A DNA stretch of 64,000 bases, taken from the NCBI RefSeq assembly GCF_001467585.1, contig NZ_LNXY01000031.1, positions 78,669 through 142,668 on the forward strand, in the 5' to 3' direction. A program made the position numbers and the translations under genes. Of this stretch, positions 1-9,347 are shown in pieces. A model generated the notes under the pieces. The model was given only the letters and a program-made list of their open reading frames with translations. It did no database searches and had not been told where the DNA came from. Position 1 is the stretch's first letter. Every line of letters starts with the position of its first letter. Source of the DNA: Legionella drozanskii LLAP-1. Its GTDB lineage: Bacteria; Pseudomonadota; Gammaproteobacteria; Legionellales; Legionellaceae.

Positions 1-1
1 A

Positions 2-598
2 CATCCTCATGTGACAATTTATGACCGCTGCCAAATTGGGAAACGAGTTTGCATTCACGCTTCCTCAGTGATTGGCTCAGATGGTTTTGGTTATACTTTT
101 ATTGATGGTCAACACATGAAAGTTCCCCACGTAGGACATGTGGTAATCGAGGATGATGTAGAAATTGGTGCTAATACAACGATTGATAGAGCAACCTTAG
201 GCGCAACAATTATTGGCGCCGGGACCAAGATCGACAATTTAGTGCAAATTGCTCATTCAGTGAAATTAGGTAAACATAATATTCTCTGCGCTTTTACAGG
301 TGTAGCAGGGAGCACCACGAGTGGTGATAATGTGATTTTTGCCGCGAATGTGGGCGTGAGTGATCACGTACGAATTGACGATGGCGTTATTTTAGGCGCA
401 CGCGCTGGAGTGCCCCCAAAAAAGCATCTTAAACAAGGCAATATCTATTTAGGCAGTCCAGCTCGTCCTAAAGATAAAGCAATTGAACACGAATTGTCCG
501 TCACGCGAATACCTATTATGCGTAAAAATTTAAAAGCATTAAGTGAAAAAGTAGATGACTTGAATCGACGGCTAGCGCAATACGAGGCCCAAAAATAA
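2..598 (+). CDS. lpxD: LpxD, UDP-3-O-acylglucosamine N-acyltransferase (5' end outside window)
   Basis: C-terminal part of the lipid A biosynthesis acyltransferase that adds the second 3-hydroxyacyl chain to UDP-3-O-acyl-glucosamine in the cytoplasm. The frame is open to the window edge (codons for H-P-H precede the GTG at 11), so the gene starts upstream and that GTG is not the start. Left-handed beta-helix hexapeptide repeats are visible (VEIGAN, AKIDN-like turns), as is the QIAHSV segment that carries the catalytic histidine in the E. coli enzyme (QIAHNV). The C-terminal helix ([16 protein letters not shown]) matches the family tail. Its TAA shares a base with the polA ATG at 598, so the two are translationally coupled. 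The uridine-binding N-terminal domain is not in the window. Confidence 0.93.
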   Translation, partial: HPHVTIYDRCQIGKRVCIHASSVIGSDGFGYTFIDGQHMKVPHVGHVVIEDDVEIGANTTIDRATLGATIIGAGTKIDNLVQIAHSVKLGKHNILCAFTGVAGSTTSGDNVIFAANVGVSDHVRIDDGVILGARAGVPPKKHLKQGNIYLGSPARPKDKAIEHELSVTRIPIMRKNLKALSEKVDDLNRRLAQYEAQK

Positions 599-3294
599 TG
601 TCTGGCCCTTTAATTCTGATTGATGGATCCTCTTATTTTTTTCGGGCTTTTCATGCATTGCCCCCTCTTACCAACTCCAAAGGCCTGCCAACCGGAGCAG
701 TCTACGGAGTAGCTAATATGGTAAGAAAAATAATGAAGGATTTTCAACCAGAAGAAATTGCCGTCATTTTTGATAGCAAAGGCAAGACATTTAGAGACGA
801 ATGGTATCCCGAATATAAAGCCCATCGTCCTCCAATGCCTAACGATCTTCATTGTCAATTTCAACCGCTAATGGAGTTATTGGCCGCAATGGGCTTACCC
901 TTGCTTATCGTTGACGGTGTAGAAGCGGATGATGTTATTGGTACACTTGCTCATTTAGCAACTGAAAAAGGACAGGCAGTACTCGTTTCGACCAGTGATA
1001 AAGACATGGCTCAATTAGTCAACGAGCATGTCACCCTCATTAACACCATGACGAATAAAACCCTCGACATCGCTGGTGTTATTGAGAAATTTGGCGTTCA
1101 TCCTAAGCAAATCATTGATTACCTAGCTTTGATTGGCGATAGCGTCGATAATGTTCCGGGGGTCACTAAATGCGGACCTAAAACAGCAGCAAAATGGCTG
1201 CAAGAATATCAAAACCTAGACAACTTGATGGCCAATGCTCAGGCAATTAGCGGTAAAATCGGCGAATATTTCCGCGCTAGTCTTGCGCATCTCCCTTTAT
1301 CAAAAAAATTAGTGACGATTAAAATCGATGTCGAACTCCCCTTAACTTTAGCGGATCTAAAACATAAAGCGCCTGATCGCGAAAAACTAATTGCGCTGCT
1401 GCGTGAATTAGAGTTTAAAACCTGGTTAAAGGAACAGTTAGAGCAGCAGTCGACACAAGAGGCAGGCTCCGCTGAAGAAACAACCCCCATTGAAGAAAAC
1501 CATTTTGTCGTTATTAATACCGACGCTCAACTCGATGAGTTGTTAAAACAATTAGCGTCTTGCCAAAGCTTCTCCATCAATGTAGAAACGACGAATTCTA
1601 ACGTCATGGAAGCTGAAATTGTTGGTATTGCTTTTGCTATTGCAGAAGGAGACTCAGTTTATATTCCTTTGGCTCACAAAGATAATAGTCAACAATTACC
1701 CCGAGACATCGTATTAAAGGCCTTAAAACCTATTCTTGAAAATGAGGAAATAGGGAAAATAGGCCAAAATTTAAAATACGATTACAACGCATTTAAGCAC
1801 TACGGTATTCATGCTCAAGGCCTAGTTTTCGATCCCATGCTGGAATCTTACGTTTTAAACTCCAACGCTAGCCAACATGATCTAGACTCGCTCTCGTTAA
1901 AATACCTCGGCCATAAACCGATTAGCCCGGAGACCATTGTCGGCAAAGGGGCAAAACAATTATGCTTTGATGAAGTACCTGTCATTAAAGCAGCAGCCTA
2001 TGCGACGGAATTCGCCGACATTTCTTTAAAACTACACCACAAACTCTACTCCATGCTCGATGACAAGCTGAAATCAGTGCTCAATACCATTGAAATACCT
2101 TTACTCACTGTTTTGGCTGACATGGAATATGAAGGGGTTCTCATCGATAAGTTAACCCTCGCAAAGCATGGTGAACGACTAAAAGAACGCATGATTGCAC
2201 TTGAAGCAGAAGCGCTGAGTCTTGCGGGGAAACCTTTTAATCTTAACTCCCCCAAACAACTTCAGGAAATTTTATTTGAAGTGTTAAAAATCCCTGTCTT
2301 AACCAAGACACCGACGGGGCAGCCTTCGACAGCAGAATCAGTATTACAGGAGCTCGCTTACGATTTTCGCCTACCTGCGGTGATCCTTGAGTATCGCAGC
2401 CTTAGTAAGCTAATCTCAACTTATATCGATGCCTTACCAAAATGCATCAATCCGCAAACCAATCGCGTGCATACTTCTTATAATCAGGCGGTTGCTGCAA
2501 CCGGACGTTTATCTTCGAGTGAGCCTAATCTACAAAACATTCCCATTCGCAGCGAAGAAGGACGGCTTATTCGTAAAGCATTTATTGCTCCTCCCAATCA
2601 TCTGTTATTAGCTGCTGATTATTCGCAAATTGAATTGCGTATCATGGCGCATTTGTCCCAAGACGAAAATTTACTAACAGCGTTTACTAATAATTGGGAT
2701 ATTCATGCCGCAACCGCCAGTGAAATTTTTCAAGTTCCTCTGACAGAGGTTACTACCGAACAGCGGCGTCGTGCTAAAGCAGTGAATTTTGGTTTGATTT
2801 ATGGAATGTCTTCCTTTGGATTAGCAAAACGACTTGGCATTGAACGCCAAGATGCGCAATACTATATGGACTGCTACTTCCAACGTTACCCTGGTGTTCT
2901 TGAATACATGGAGCGGACACGTCAACAAGCTCATCAACAAGGTTATGTGGAAACACTTTTTGGTCGACGCCTTTATTTACCAGAGATCAATACACAAAAT
3001 ATGATGCGTCAAAAAGCAGCCGAGCGAGCTGCCATCAATGCACCTATGCAAGGAACTGCCGCAGACATTATTAAAAAAGCAATGCTCGCTTTAGCCGACT
3101 GGCAATCCACTCTGGAAATGCCACAGGCAAAAATGATTATGCAGGTTCATGATGAGTTGATTTTTGAAATTCCTGAAACTGCTATTTCTAGCGTAAAGGA
3201 AACTATTCGAGAATTAATGGAAAACGCGGCACAATTATCTGTACCTTTGTCAGTATCAGTTGGAGTAGGAAAGGATTGGGATGAAGCTCATTAG
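598..3294 (+). CDS. polA: DNA polymerase I, with degenerate 3'-5' exonuclease site
   Basis: Family A polymerase for Okazaki fragment processing and repair, 898 residues (E. coli 928). The 5'-3' nuclease domain (about 1-265) keeps its acidic motifs (VEADDVIG, SDKDM, IGDSVDNVPG). The polymerase core is intact: motif A with D674 (DYSQIELR), O-helix R723, K727, F731 and Y735, and motif C with H851-D852-E853. The middle 3'-5' exonuclease domain (about 300-490) has lost carboxylates: by alignment to E. coli, D355 becomes N328, E357 is kept as E330, D424 is kept as D395 (KYD), and D501 becomes F472 (YATEF). Proofreading is therefore doubtful. The start overlaps the lpxD stop by one base. Confidence 0.97.
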   Translation: MSGPLILIDGSSYFFRAFHALPPLTNSKGLPTGAVYGVANMVRKIMKDFQPEEIAVIFDSKGKTFRDEWYPEYKAHRPPMPNDLHCQFQPLMELLAAMGLPLLIVDGVEADDVIGTLAHLATEKGQAVLVSTSDKDMAQLVNEHVTLINTMTNKTLDIAGVIEKFGVHPKQIIDYLALIGDSVDNVPGVTKCGPKTAAKWLQEYQNLDNLMANAQAISGKIGEYFRASLAHLPLSKKLVTIKIDVELPLTLADLKHKAPDREKLIALLRELEFKTWLKEQLEQQSTQEAGSAEETTPIEENHFVVINTDAQLDELLKQLASCQSFSINVETTNSNVMEAEIVGIAFAIAEGDSVYIPLAHKDNSQQLPRDIVLKALKPILENEEIGKIGQNLKYDYNAFKHYGIHAQGLVFDPMLESYVLNSNASQHDLDSLSLKYLGHKPISPETIVGKGAKQLCFDEVPVIKAAAYATEFADISLKLHHKLYSMLDDKLKSVLNTIEIPLLTVLADMEYEGVLIDKLTLAKHGERLKERMIALEAEALSLAGKPFNLNSPKQLQEILFEVLKIPVLTKTPTGQPSTAESVLQELAYDFRLPAVILEYRSLSKLISTYIDALPKCINPQTNRVHTSYNQAVAATGRLSSSEPNLQNIPIRSEEGRLIRKAFIAPPNHLLLAADYSQIELRIMAHLSQDENLLTAFTNNWDIHAATASEIFQVPLTEVTTEQRRRAKAVNFGLIYGMSSFGLAKRLGIERQDAQYYMDCYFQRYPGVLEYMERTRQQAHQQGYVETLFGRRLYLPEINTQNMMRQKAAERAAINAPMQGTAADIIKKAMLALADWQSTLEMPQAKMIMQVHDELIFEIPETAISSVKETIRELMENAAQLSVPLSVSVGVGKDWDEAH

Positions 3295-3304
3295 GAGATA
3301 ATTT

Positions 3305-5344
3305 ATGCGATTTACTATTGCAATTTTTACCATCACATTAAGTTTTTCTTGCGGCGCAGTAGAAATACCCGCAACAGCAACTAATAAAAATAATGCAGTA
3401 GAAACCTTGCGCTTAGATTGGCGCGACACCACTGCATCTCCCACAACCGACTTCTTCGCCTATGCCAATGGCAGCTGGCAAAAAAACAATCCAATTCCGC
3501 CCGAATATGCAAGCTGGGGTAGTTTCAATATCTTGCAAGAAAAAGTACAAAATATAATTCATCAAATGCTCATCACCGCAGCGAATGACAAAAAGGCAGC
3601 GCCAGGTAGTATTGAACAAAAGGTTGGCGATTTTTACTACAGCGGTATGGATGAAGAGTCCATAAATAAACTCGGAATTAACCCCCTAGTGCCTGAGTTT
3701 GAACGCATTGCTGCGATCAAAAACTTAGCTGATTTACAGCAAGTCATCACTCATTTACAACTTATTGGCGTAGATGCTCTCTTTAATTTTGGCTCAATGC
3801 AAGATTTTAAAAATAGCCAGGAAATGATTGGCGCTGCTCAACAAGGGGGTCTCGGTTTACCTGATCGCGATTATTACCTCAAAGAGGATAAAAAATTTCA
3901 ACAAATTCGCGCAACTTACGTTGAGCATATGACCAAAATGTTTGAGCTACTCGGTGACGCGCCAGATAAAGCGGCGGCAGAAGCGGCTACGGTTATGAAG
4001 ATTGAAACCATTTTAGCAAAAGCTTCCATGTCGCAAACGGAACAGCGAAATCCACACGCTATTTATCATATGATGGATTTGCAACAACTCGAAAAAGTCA
4101 CCCCTAATTTTATCTGGCCTCAATACTTAAGCGAGCTTGGTCAACCGTCAATTACACATATCAATTTATCGACTCCTGAGTTCTTCAAAGTGATGAATGA
4201 ACAGCTCCTAGCCCTTCCGCTGGCTGATTGGAAAACCTATTTACGTTGGCATTTAATTGACGCATTTGCTTCTTATTTGTCAAAACCTTTTGTCGACCAA
4301 AATTTCAAAATGGTTTCCTCCTTAAGCGGCACCAAAAAATTATTGCCGCGTTGGAAACGGGTCGTTAATACTGAAAATGGAGCTCTAGGCTTTGCTATCG
4401 GTAAATTGTACGTGGAAAAATATTTTCCGCCTGAATCAAAACAAGCAGCACGGGAGATCTTGGGTGATATTCGGCAAGCCTTAAAGCAAGATCTAAAAAC
4501 GCTTAGCTGGATGACCCCGGAAACAAGACAAGCTGCCTTGAAAAAGTTAGATCTGATGGAAGAGAGAGTGGGTTATCCGGATAAATGGTGGGATTATTCG
4601 ACCTTGAAAGTTGACCGCGGCCCTTACGTGCAGAATGTGATCCGAGCCAACCAATTCTTGAATCGCCGCGATCTCAACAAAATTGGTAAACCCGTTGATC
4701 GTAGCGAATGGGCGATGCCTCCACAAACGATCAATGCATATTACGATCCCTCAATGAATAACCTCAATATTCCAGCAGGAATCTTACAACCACCCTTCTT
4801 CGATCCTAACGCGCCTGCAGCCATCAACTATGGTTCAATCGGTTTTGTGATGGGTCATGAAATGACGCATGGATTTGATGATCAAGGGGCTCAATTCGAT
4901 GGCTATGGAAATTTAAAGAATTGGTGGACTGAGGCTGATTTGAAAAAATTCCAAGCGGCAACAAATTGCATCGTGGAGCAATTCTCTAAATATAAAGTGG
5001 ATGGCGATTTAGCTGTGCAAGGAAAATTAGTCGTCGGTGAAGCAACAGCTGATTTAGGCGGCCTCACCTTGGCTTATCATGCTTTTCAACATTCTAAGTT
5101 TTATAAAAACGCAGAAACAATCAATGGAATCACGCCGGCTCAACAGTTTTTCTTAGGAACCGCCCATGTCTGGGCCTCCAATATGCGTCCTGAGCAAGCA
5201 CGTAATTTGGTAACAACCGATCCCCATCCACCCATGATATATCGCGTGAATGGAACACTCTCCAATATGCCACAATTTCAAATGGCCTTTTCCATTCCAG
5301 CGAATAGTGCGATGGTAAATGCCAAGCGCTGTGTTATCTGGTAA
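3305..5344 (+). CDS. Secreted M13-family zinc metalloprotease (neprilysin/PepO-like)
   Basis: Peptidase of the neprilysin family, 679 residues, the usual length. An N-terminal signal peptide (hydrophobic residues 4-18, SCGA) predicts export. The active site is complete: H518-E519-M-T-H522 (HExxH), third ligand and helper E579/D583 in GEATADLGG (family GENIADLGG), the substrate-binding NAYYDP motif upstream, and the family C-terminus CVIW. It likely cleaves short oligopeptides in the periplasm or outside the cell. An AGGAG sits at about 3293-3297, overlapping the polA stop, so it may be co-transcribed with polA. A palindrome follows the stop. Confidence 0.93.
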   Translation: MRFTIAIFTITLSFSCGAVEIPATATNKNNAVETLRLDWRDTTASPTTDFFAYANGSWQKNNPIPPEYASWGSFNILQEKVQNIIHQMLITAANDKKAAPGSIEQKVGDFYYSGMDEESINKLGINPLVPEFERIAAIKNLADLQQVITHLQLIGVDALFNFGSMQDFKNSQEMIGAAQQGGLGLPDRDYYLKEDKKFQQIRATYVEHMTKMFELLGDAPDKAAAEAATVMKIETILAKASMSQTEQRNPHAIYHMMDLQQLEKVTPNFIWPQYLSELGQPSITHINLSTPEFFKVMNEQLLALPLADWKTYLRWHLIDAFASYLSKPFVDQNFKMVSSLSGTKKLLPRWKRVVNTENGALGFAIGKLYVEKYFPPESKQAAREILGDIRQALKQDLKTLSWMTPETRQAALKKLDLMEERVGYPDKWWDYSTLKVDRGPYVQNVIRANQFLNRRDLNKIGKPVDRSEWAMPPQTINAYYDPSMNNLNIPAGILQPPFFDPNAPAAINYGSIGFVMGHEMTHGFDDQGAQFDGYGNLKNWWTEADLKKFQAATNCIVEQFSKYKVDGDLAVQGKLVVGEATADLGGLTLAYHAFQHSKFYKNAETINGITPAQQFFLGTAHVWASNMRPEQARNLVTTDPHPPMIYRVNGTLSNMPQFQMAFSIPANSAMVNAKRCVIW

Positions 5345-5348
5345 TTAA

Positions 5349-5372
5349 TAGGTTGGGCCAAGGCTCAACCTA
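5349..5372. repeat. GGTTGGGC-type intergenic palindrome, copy 1
   Basis: An 11-base stem TAGGTTGGGCC / GGCTCAACCTA with a two-base loop and one G-T pair, five bases after the M13 protease stop. It may serve as a transcription terminator, though only a short T-rich stretch follows. Related palindromes occur at 29811-29833, 36893-36913, 49126-49143 and 50197-50225. Confidence 0.7.
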
Positions 5373-5472
5373 CCTACTTTGTAAAAATTTAACCTTATGA
5401 CAATGCCGAAAAGTGGAGGCCAAAACACCCACCCATCTGCCTGCCCTTGAATCGCCGCATCAACTCAAGTGA

Positions 5473-5502
5473 TTGACACAAAAACAACACTAATTGTATA
5501 AT
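5473..5502 (+). promoter_or_regulatory. Near-perfect sigma-70 promoter for the kinase-like gene
   Basis: TTGACA at 5473-5478 and TATAAT at 5497-5502, both exact consensus hexamers, with an 18-base spacer. The predicted start of transcription is near 5509, giving a leader of about 28 bases with AGGA at 5527-5530 before the ATG at 5537. Confidence 0.8.
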
Positions 5503-5536
5503 ATTTATCCAGCCTCATGGAAAGCTAGGAAATATT

Positions 5537-6634
5537 ATGACTAATTTTAGCGAAAACAATTCTGAAAACGAAAATGTTTTAGCGATTAATCCCACTAAAC
5601 TGTCTGAAAGTGAGAGAGAACTTTTAGGCGACTTCTTAGATGGCGATGATGACCCTGAAGTTTTTTTTAAGGATAAAAATTATCCTTTCGACGAATCCGT
5701 CATCAAACTTTCTAAAGAAATTTCCTGGCGTTTAAGTAAAGATAAAGAGAGCCAATGCTTTGAAGTGATTGGCAAACGCGTGGGTAACGGAAATTATGGA
5801 TTTATCGACAAAGTAAAAGGAAAATTATTTTTTAAAGACGCTGAATTGGTTTATATGCCCGTACATCAAAAGCCTAATAAAGCCAGAATCAGAAAAGAAA
5901 TACCGCGTAAAAAGCATGTGAGTGAAAATCAGTGGCGAAGAGATGTTAACAAAGAATATAGGCGCACTAAACAAGCCGGCCATCTCTTTATTAGAAAACC
6001 AGTCTTTTTCCAAGATGATGGTAATCTACGCGCCTATCTATTCATGCGCAAAATGCCAGGACAAACTTTAGAGCAGGTATTAAAAGGCGATCTTGATGAA
6101 AAAACACGCTTAGCCATTTGTCTTTCCATTTTGCAGGCATATACGCAACAGGTTAAAGCTAGAAATTTAGTCCATAATGATATTTCTCCTAGAAATATCA
6201 TGGTTGATCTTAGCGACCCACATAATCCCCGGTGCTTTTTTATTGATTTCGCTTTTGCTAAAAAACAAACCACTAATGATGCAATGAAGTTCCCCATAAA
6301 AGGAACAGCTTTATATATAGCACCCGAACGTTTTGAAGGAAAAGGTTCAAGTACTAAAAGTGATGTTTTTTCTTTAGGTCACATCCTTGCTCAGGTTATG
6401 GGTGAAAAACCCCCATCTTTCAACACAGCTGAGCCATTCTATCAACGTGCTATGAAAGGTGAATTTGATAGTGAGTTAATCCATTTAAATAATCAGCAAG
6501 TAAAAAAACAAATACAGGCCATGTTAAATCCTAATCCAGGAGAAAGAGCGCTCATTAATGAAGTCTCTGCAACAATTTCTACTGCACTGAAAGAGGATGG
6601 GCTTGATCTCCAAGTCGCTGCATTGACAAAATAA
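5537..6634 (+). CDS. Protein kinase-fold protein, candidate secreted effector
   Basis: 365 residues with a eukaryotic-type protein kinase domain at about 78-350. Visible parts: glycine-rich loop GNGNYGF (84-90), catalytic loop HNDISPRN (H213, D215, N220; the usual HRDLKPxN lysine is replaced by Ser), metal site DFA (D237-F-A, usually DFG), and the activation-segment end APE (262-264) followed by SDVFSLGHIL. The catalytic Asp, Asn and DF-Asp are kept, so activity is possible. There is no signal peptide or membrane segment. It is monocistronic, with a consensus promoter. Legionella uses kinases of this general kind (LegK) as type IV effectors; that role here is inference. A regulatory or housekeeping kinase is the alternative. 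Confidence 0.8.
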   Translation: MTNFSENNSENENVLAINPTKLSESERELLGDFLDGDDDPEVFFKDKNYPFDESVIKLSKEISWRLSKDKESQCFEVIGKRVGNGNYGFIDKVKGKLFFKDAELVYMPVHQKPNKARIRKEIPRKKHVSENQWRRDVNKEYRRTKQAGHLFIRKPVFFQDDGNLRAYLFMRKMPGQTLEQVLKGDLDEKTRLAICLSILQAYTQQVKARNLVHNDISPRNIMVDLSDPHNPRCFFIDFAFAKKQTTNDAMKFPIKGTALYIAPERFEGKGSSTKSDVFSLGHILAQVMGEKPPSFNTAEPFYQRAMKGEFDSELIHLNNQQVKKQIQAMLNPNPGERALINEVSATISTALKEDGLDLQVAALTK

Positions 6635-6806
6635 TATGGCAATTATCATACAATTAACTTCGCAAGCATTTCGAGGACTAATTTCTGCCTTGTAATCAAA
6701 ATTTGCCTGGGTCGAGTAGCGTGAAGAATTTTTTGACTTCAGTTTTCTATCAGTAAATCTGACTGAGATGATATTTTAGCAGCCAGTTACTTACTAAAGA
6801 CAAGTG

Positions 6807-9203
6807 TTATAGACTTGTCAATTCAATCTGAGACTCAACTTCTTTACTCACTACACGTTCTTCCAACCAACTATTAATCGCTTGCTTGGTCTCGCCTATC
6901 ACTTGAATTAATTGATAATATAATTTCTCAAGTAACTTGCTATGACCTGCCTTACAATATCGCTCAAGGTATTGGCAGGCATACTGTAACTTGGTTGTAC
7001 AACAATAGACTGCGCCACTTTTTAATTTATGCGCTAAACTTTCAATCTTTATCCAATCACCTTGAATATAAGCCTGACGAATACCGAGCTCTTCATGGGG
7101 CAAGTCATCAGAGACTAAGGTCAATAAAAGATCGCTAAATACCGTTAAATTTCCTAAAGTGGCGATACCTTTCTCGATATCGAGAAGAGAGAAGTTATTC
7201 AATGCAAAAAGCTCCTCTTCCGTATTAGGTAAGTCGATTCCTAATGACAAAATGGTCTTGCCGCCTCCATTTTCCCTGGATTGAAACGATTCTAACAAAG
7301 TCCTCAAGTTAATCGCTTTCATAGGCTTGGTGAATAGACCATTCATGCCTACTTGTAAAGACTCAGCTTCTGCAATTTGTCCGGCATGGCCCGTTAGACC
7401 ATAGATCAACAACTGTGAAGTCGAACCCATTTGTTTTTCCCAGTCGCGGATTTGTCGCGTCATTTCATTACCTGAGATTCCAGGCAAGCCGACATCGGTG
7501 ATAATTAAATCAAAGGGTTCTGTTTTGGCTAATGATAAGCCTTTTTCTCCTGAAGAGGCCGATAAATAACGGCAACCCGCTTTCATCACCATTCGTTCAA
7601 GAACTTTTAAGGCCACAATGCTGTCTTCCACCAGCAGTAGATAAGGAGAATGCGAGGGCGTAATCACAGCAGGAGACGAAACAATTTTCTCTTTTTCATC
7701 GATTTCAGGTGCTACACCCGGAACTAAAGGAATGGCAAAATAAAAAGTAGTTCCTTTACCTTCTTCACTGCTGATACCAATTTTACCCCCTAATAGCTCA
7801 ACATATTTTTCGACAATGTGAAGGCCCACGCCATGTCCATGATGATTATTTTTATAGGAAGGTGAAATGCGATAAAAGCGTTCGAATACTTTTTCCTGCG
7901 CTTCTTTGGGGATTCCTTTTCCCGTATCAATTACCTTAAACATTAACGATTTTTGTTGATCGTCAGAGCTTATTAAATCGACAATAAGTTGAATCATACC
8001 TTGGTCGGTAAATTTAATCGCATTGCCTAATAAATTGAGCAAAACACGGCTTAATTTGAAACGATCAGTGCGGATATATTCAGGAATATTAGAATCAATT
8101 TTTAATTGGAAACTAATATCTTTTTGCATCATTGCAGGTTGTTCTAACTGATTGAGATCCTCCAAACAATCTCTCAGATAAAATGACTCTAAATAAAGGT
8201 CGTCTTCATTCATATCATCAGCAGAAACCACATCAAGAACGCCATTTAAAAGCTTTAACAGCTGCTCGCCGCTTTCATTGACCCAGCTTGCATATTGCCT
8301 TTCTTCTTCGCTTCTGGCTGTTTCCTCAAGCATTTTGGTCATACCAATAATGCCGGTTAAAGGAGTACGAATATCATGACTCATGTTAGCCAAAAATTCA
8401 GTTTTGGCTTGACTCGCTTTTTCAGCAGCTTCTTTAGCTATTTTTAAATCGGCCTGAGTTCTTTTTAATTCAGTAATATCTGAAGAATTTCCCAAGATAC
8501 CAATGATATTTCCTTCATCATCGATGAGAGGCATTTTAATCACAGTAAAGTACATTTTTTTACCGTTAAGAGTAACGGTTTCTTCAAAAAGAACAGGTTT
8601 TTTTCCCTTTATCACTCGTTGATCGTTTTTTCTTAATTCCTCGGCATGTTCTGGCCAAAGATCAAGATCTGTTTTTCCCACGAAATCATTCATGGAATTA
8701 AGCCCCAGTGTTTTGAGAAGAATTTTATTACAACCTAGGTATTCTTCATCTTTATTTTTCCAATAAAAATTACCGGGTACACAAGCCGAAATCTTTTTTA
8801 TTTGATCAAAAATAGTGACATTCTGCAAAGCCAATCGTTTCGTATCCGTATTATCTTTTCCTAGTAGAATGATCTGATTCGATTGACGTTTAAATTTCCA
8901 AGTAAAATAGCGTTTTGTGTTATTTTTATATAACATGCCCTCAAACTCACCATGCTCATTTTGCAAAATAAGTTCATACTGATAAAAAGGAAAGGGAATT
9001 TTGTGACCTAGCTGGAAGTAAATTGAGGCAAAAGGCTGGCCAAGCATTTCCTTGTCTTTCCACCCCAGCAAGGATGTGCTCGCTTCATTAAACTCAAGAA
9101 TACGATAGTTTGCATCCAAAACAATAATACAATCCTCGGACAATAGCAAAAAGGCTTGCAATTGCGGATGCAAAGAAGATTTTGGTGTTGATTCTTTTCC
9201 CAT
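6807..9203 (-). CDS. Hybrid sensor histidine kinase (PAS-PAS-HK-REC-Hpt)
   Basis: 798-residue phosphorelay protein. Order: PAS 1 (about 18-115), PAS 2 (about 136-245), coiled linker, dimerisation helix with phospho-His H276 (MSHDIRTP), ATPase domain with N-box N394 (GNAIKFTD), DTGKGI and GHGVGLHIVEKY, receiver domain with phospho-Asp D570 (LIITDVGLPG), and a C-terminal Hpt domain with H725 (LAHKLKSGA). There are no membrane helices, so it senses in the cytoplasm. This tripartite layout is that of ArcB/BarA/LetS-like kinases; the cognate DNA-binding regulator is not adjacent. The signal is unknown. Confidence 0.92.
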   Translation of the reverse strand: MGKESTPKSSLHPQLQAFLLLSEDCIIVLDANYRILEFNEASTSLLGWKDKEMLGQPFASIYFQLGHKIPFPFYQYELILQNEHGEFEGMLYKNNTKRYFTWKFKRQSNQIILLGKDNTDTKRLALQNVTIFDQIKKISACVPGNFYWKNKDEEYLGCNKILLKTLGLNSMNDFVGKTDLDLWPEHAEELRKNDQRVIKGKKPVLFEETVTLNGKKMYFTVIKMPLIDDEGNIIGILGNSSDITELKRTQADLKIAKEAAEKASQAKTEFLANMSHDIRTPLTGIIGMTKMLEETARSEEERQYASWVNESGEQLLKLLNGVLDVVSADDMNEDDLYLESFYLRDCLEDLNQLEQPAMMQKDISFQLKIDSNIPEYIRTDRFKLSRVLLNLLGNAIKFTDQGMIQLIVDLISSDDQQKSLMFKVIDTGKGIPKEAQEKVFERFYRISPSYKNNHHGHGVGLHIVEKYVELLGGKIGISSEEGKGTTFYFAIPLVPGVAPEIDEKEKIVSSPAVITPSHSPYLLLVEDSIVALKVLERMVMKAGCRYLSASSGEKGLSLAKTEPFDLIITDVGLPGISGNEMTRQIRDWEKQMGSTSQLLIYGLTGHAGQIAEAESLQVGMNGLFTKPMKAINLRTLLESFQSRENGGGKTILSLGIDLPNTEEELFALNNFSLLDIEKGIATLGNLTVFSDLLLTLVSDDLPHEELGIRQAYIQGDWIKIESLAHKLKSGAVYCCTTKLQYACQYLERYCKAGHSKLLEKLYYQLIQVIGETKQAINSWLEERVVSKEVESQIELTSL

Positions 9204-9271
9204 GATTAATCACCCCCAACTATTGGTAGCGTTCGGTCCCATCCACACTGCCATTAAGCTGCACTTTTTTT

Positions 9272-9347
9272 GTCATCCTCCAGCTTGACTGGAGGATCCA
9301 GGCGATCTGGCTAAGTCCTTGATCTTCTGGTCAGGCCAGAAGATGAC
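9272..9347. repeat. Two-hairpin element with GTCATC terminal inverted repeats
   Basis: The element begins GTCATC (9272-9277) and ends GATGAC (9342-9347). Inside are two strong hairpins: ATCCTCCAG/CTGGAGGAT with loop CTTGA, and ATCTTCTGG/CCAGAAGAT with loop TCAGG. The layout resembles small non-autonomous mobile elements or REP doublets. The right end runs into the NRPS gene and supplies its last codons and stop (9331-9333). No second copy was seen in this window. Confidence 0.7.

Noticed and set aside
6799-6819. Hairpin at the end of the hybrid kinase gene as a terminator
   Set aside because: Only a seven-base stem over the stop codon with no T tract; too weak to list.
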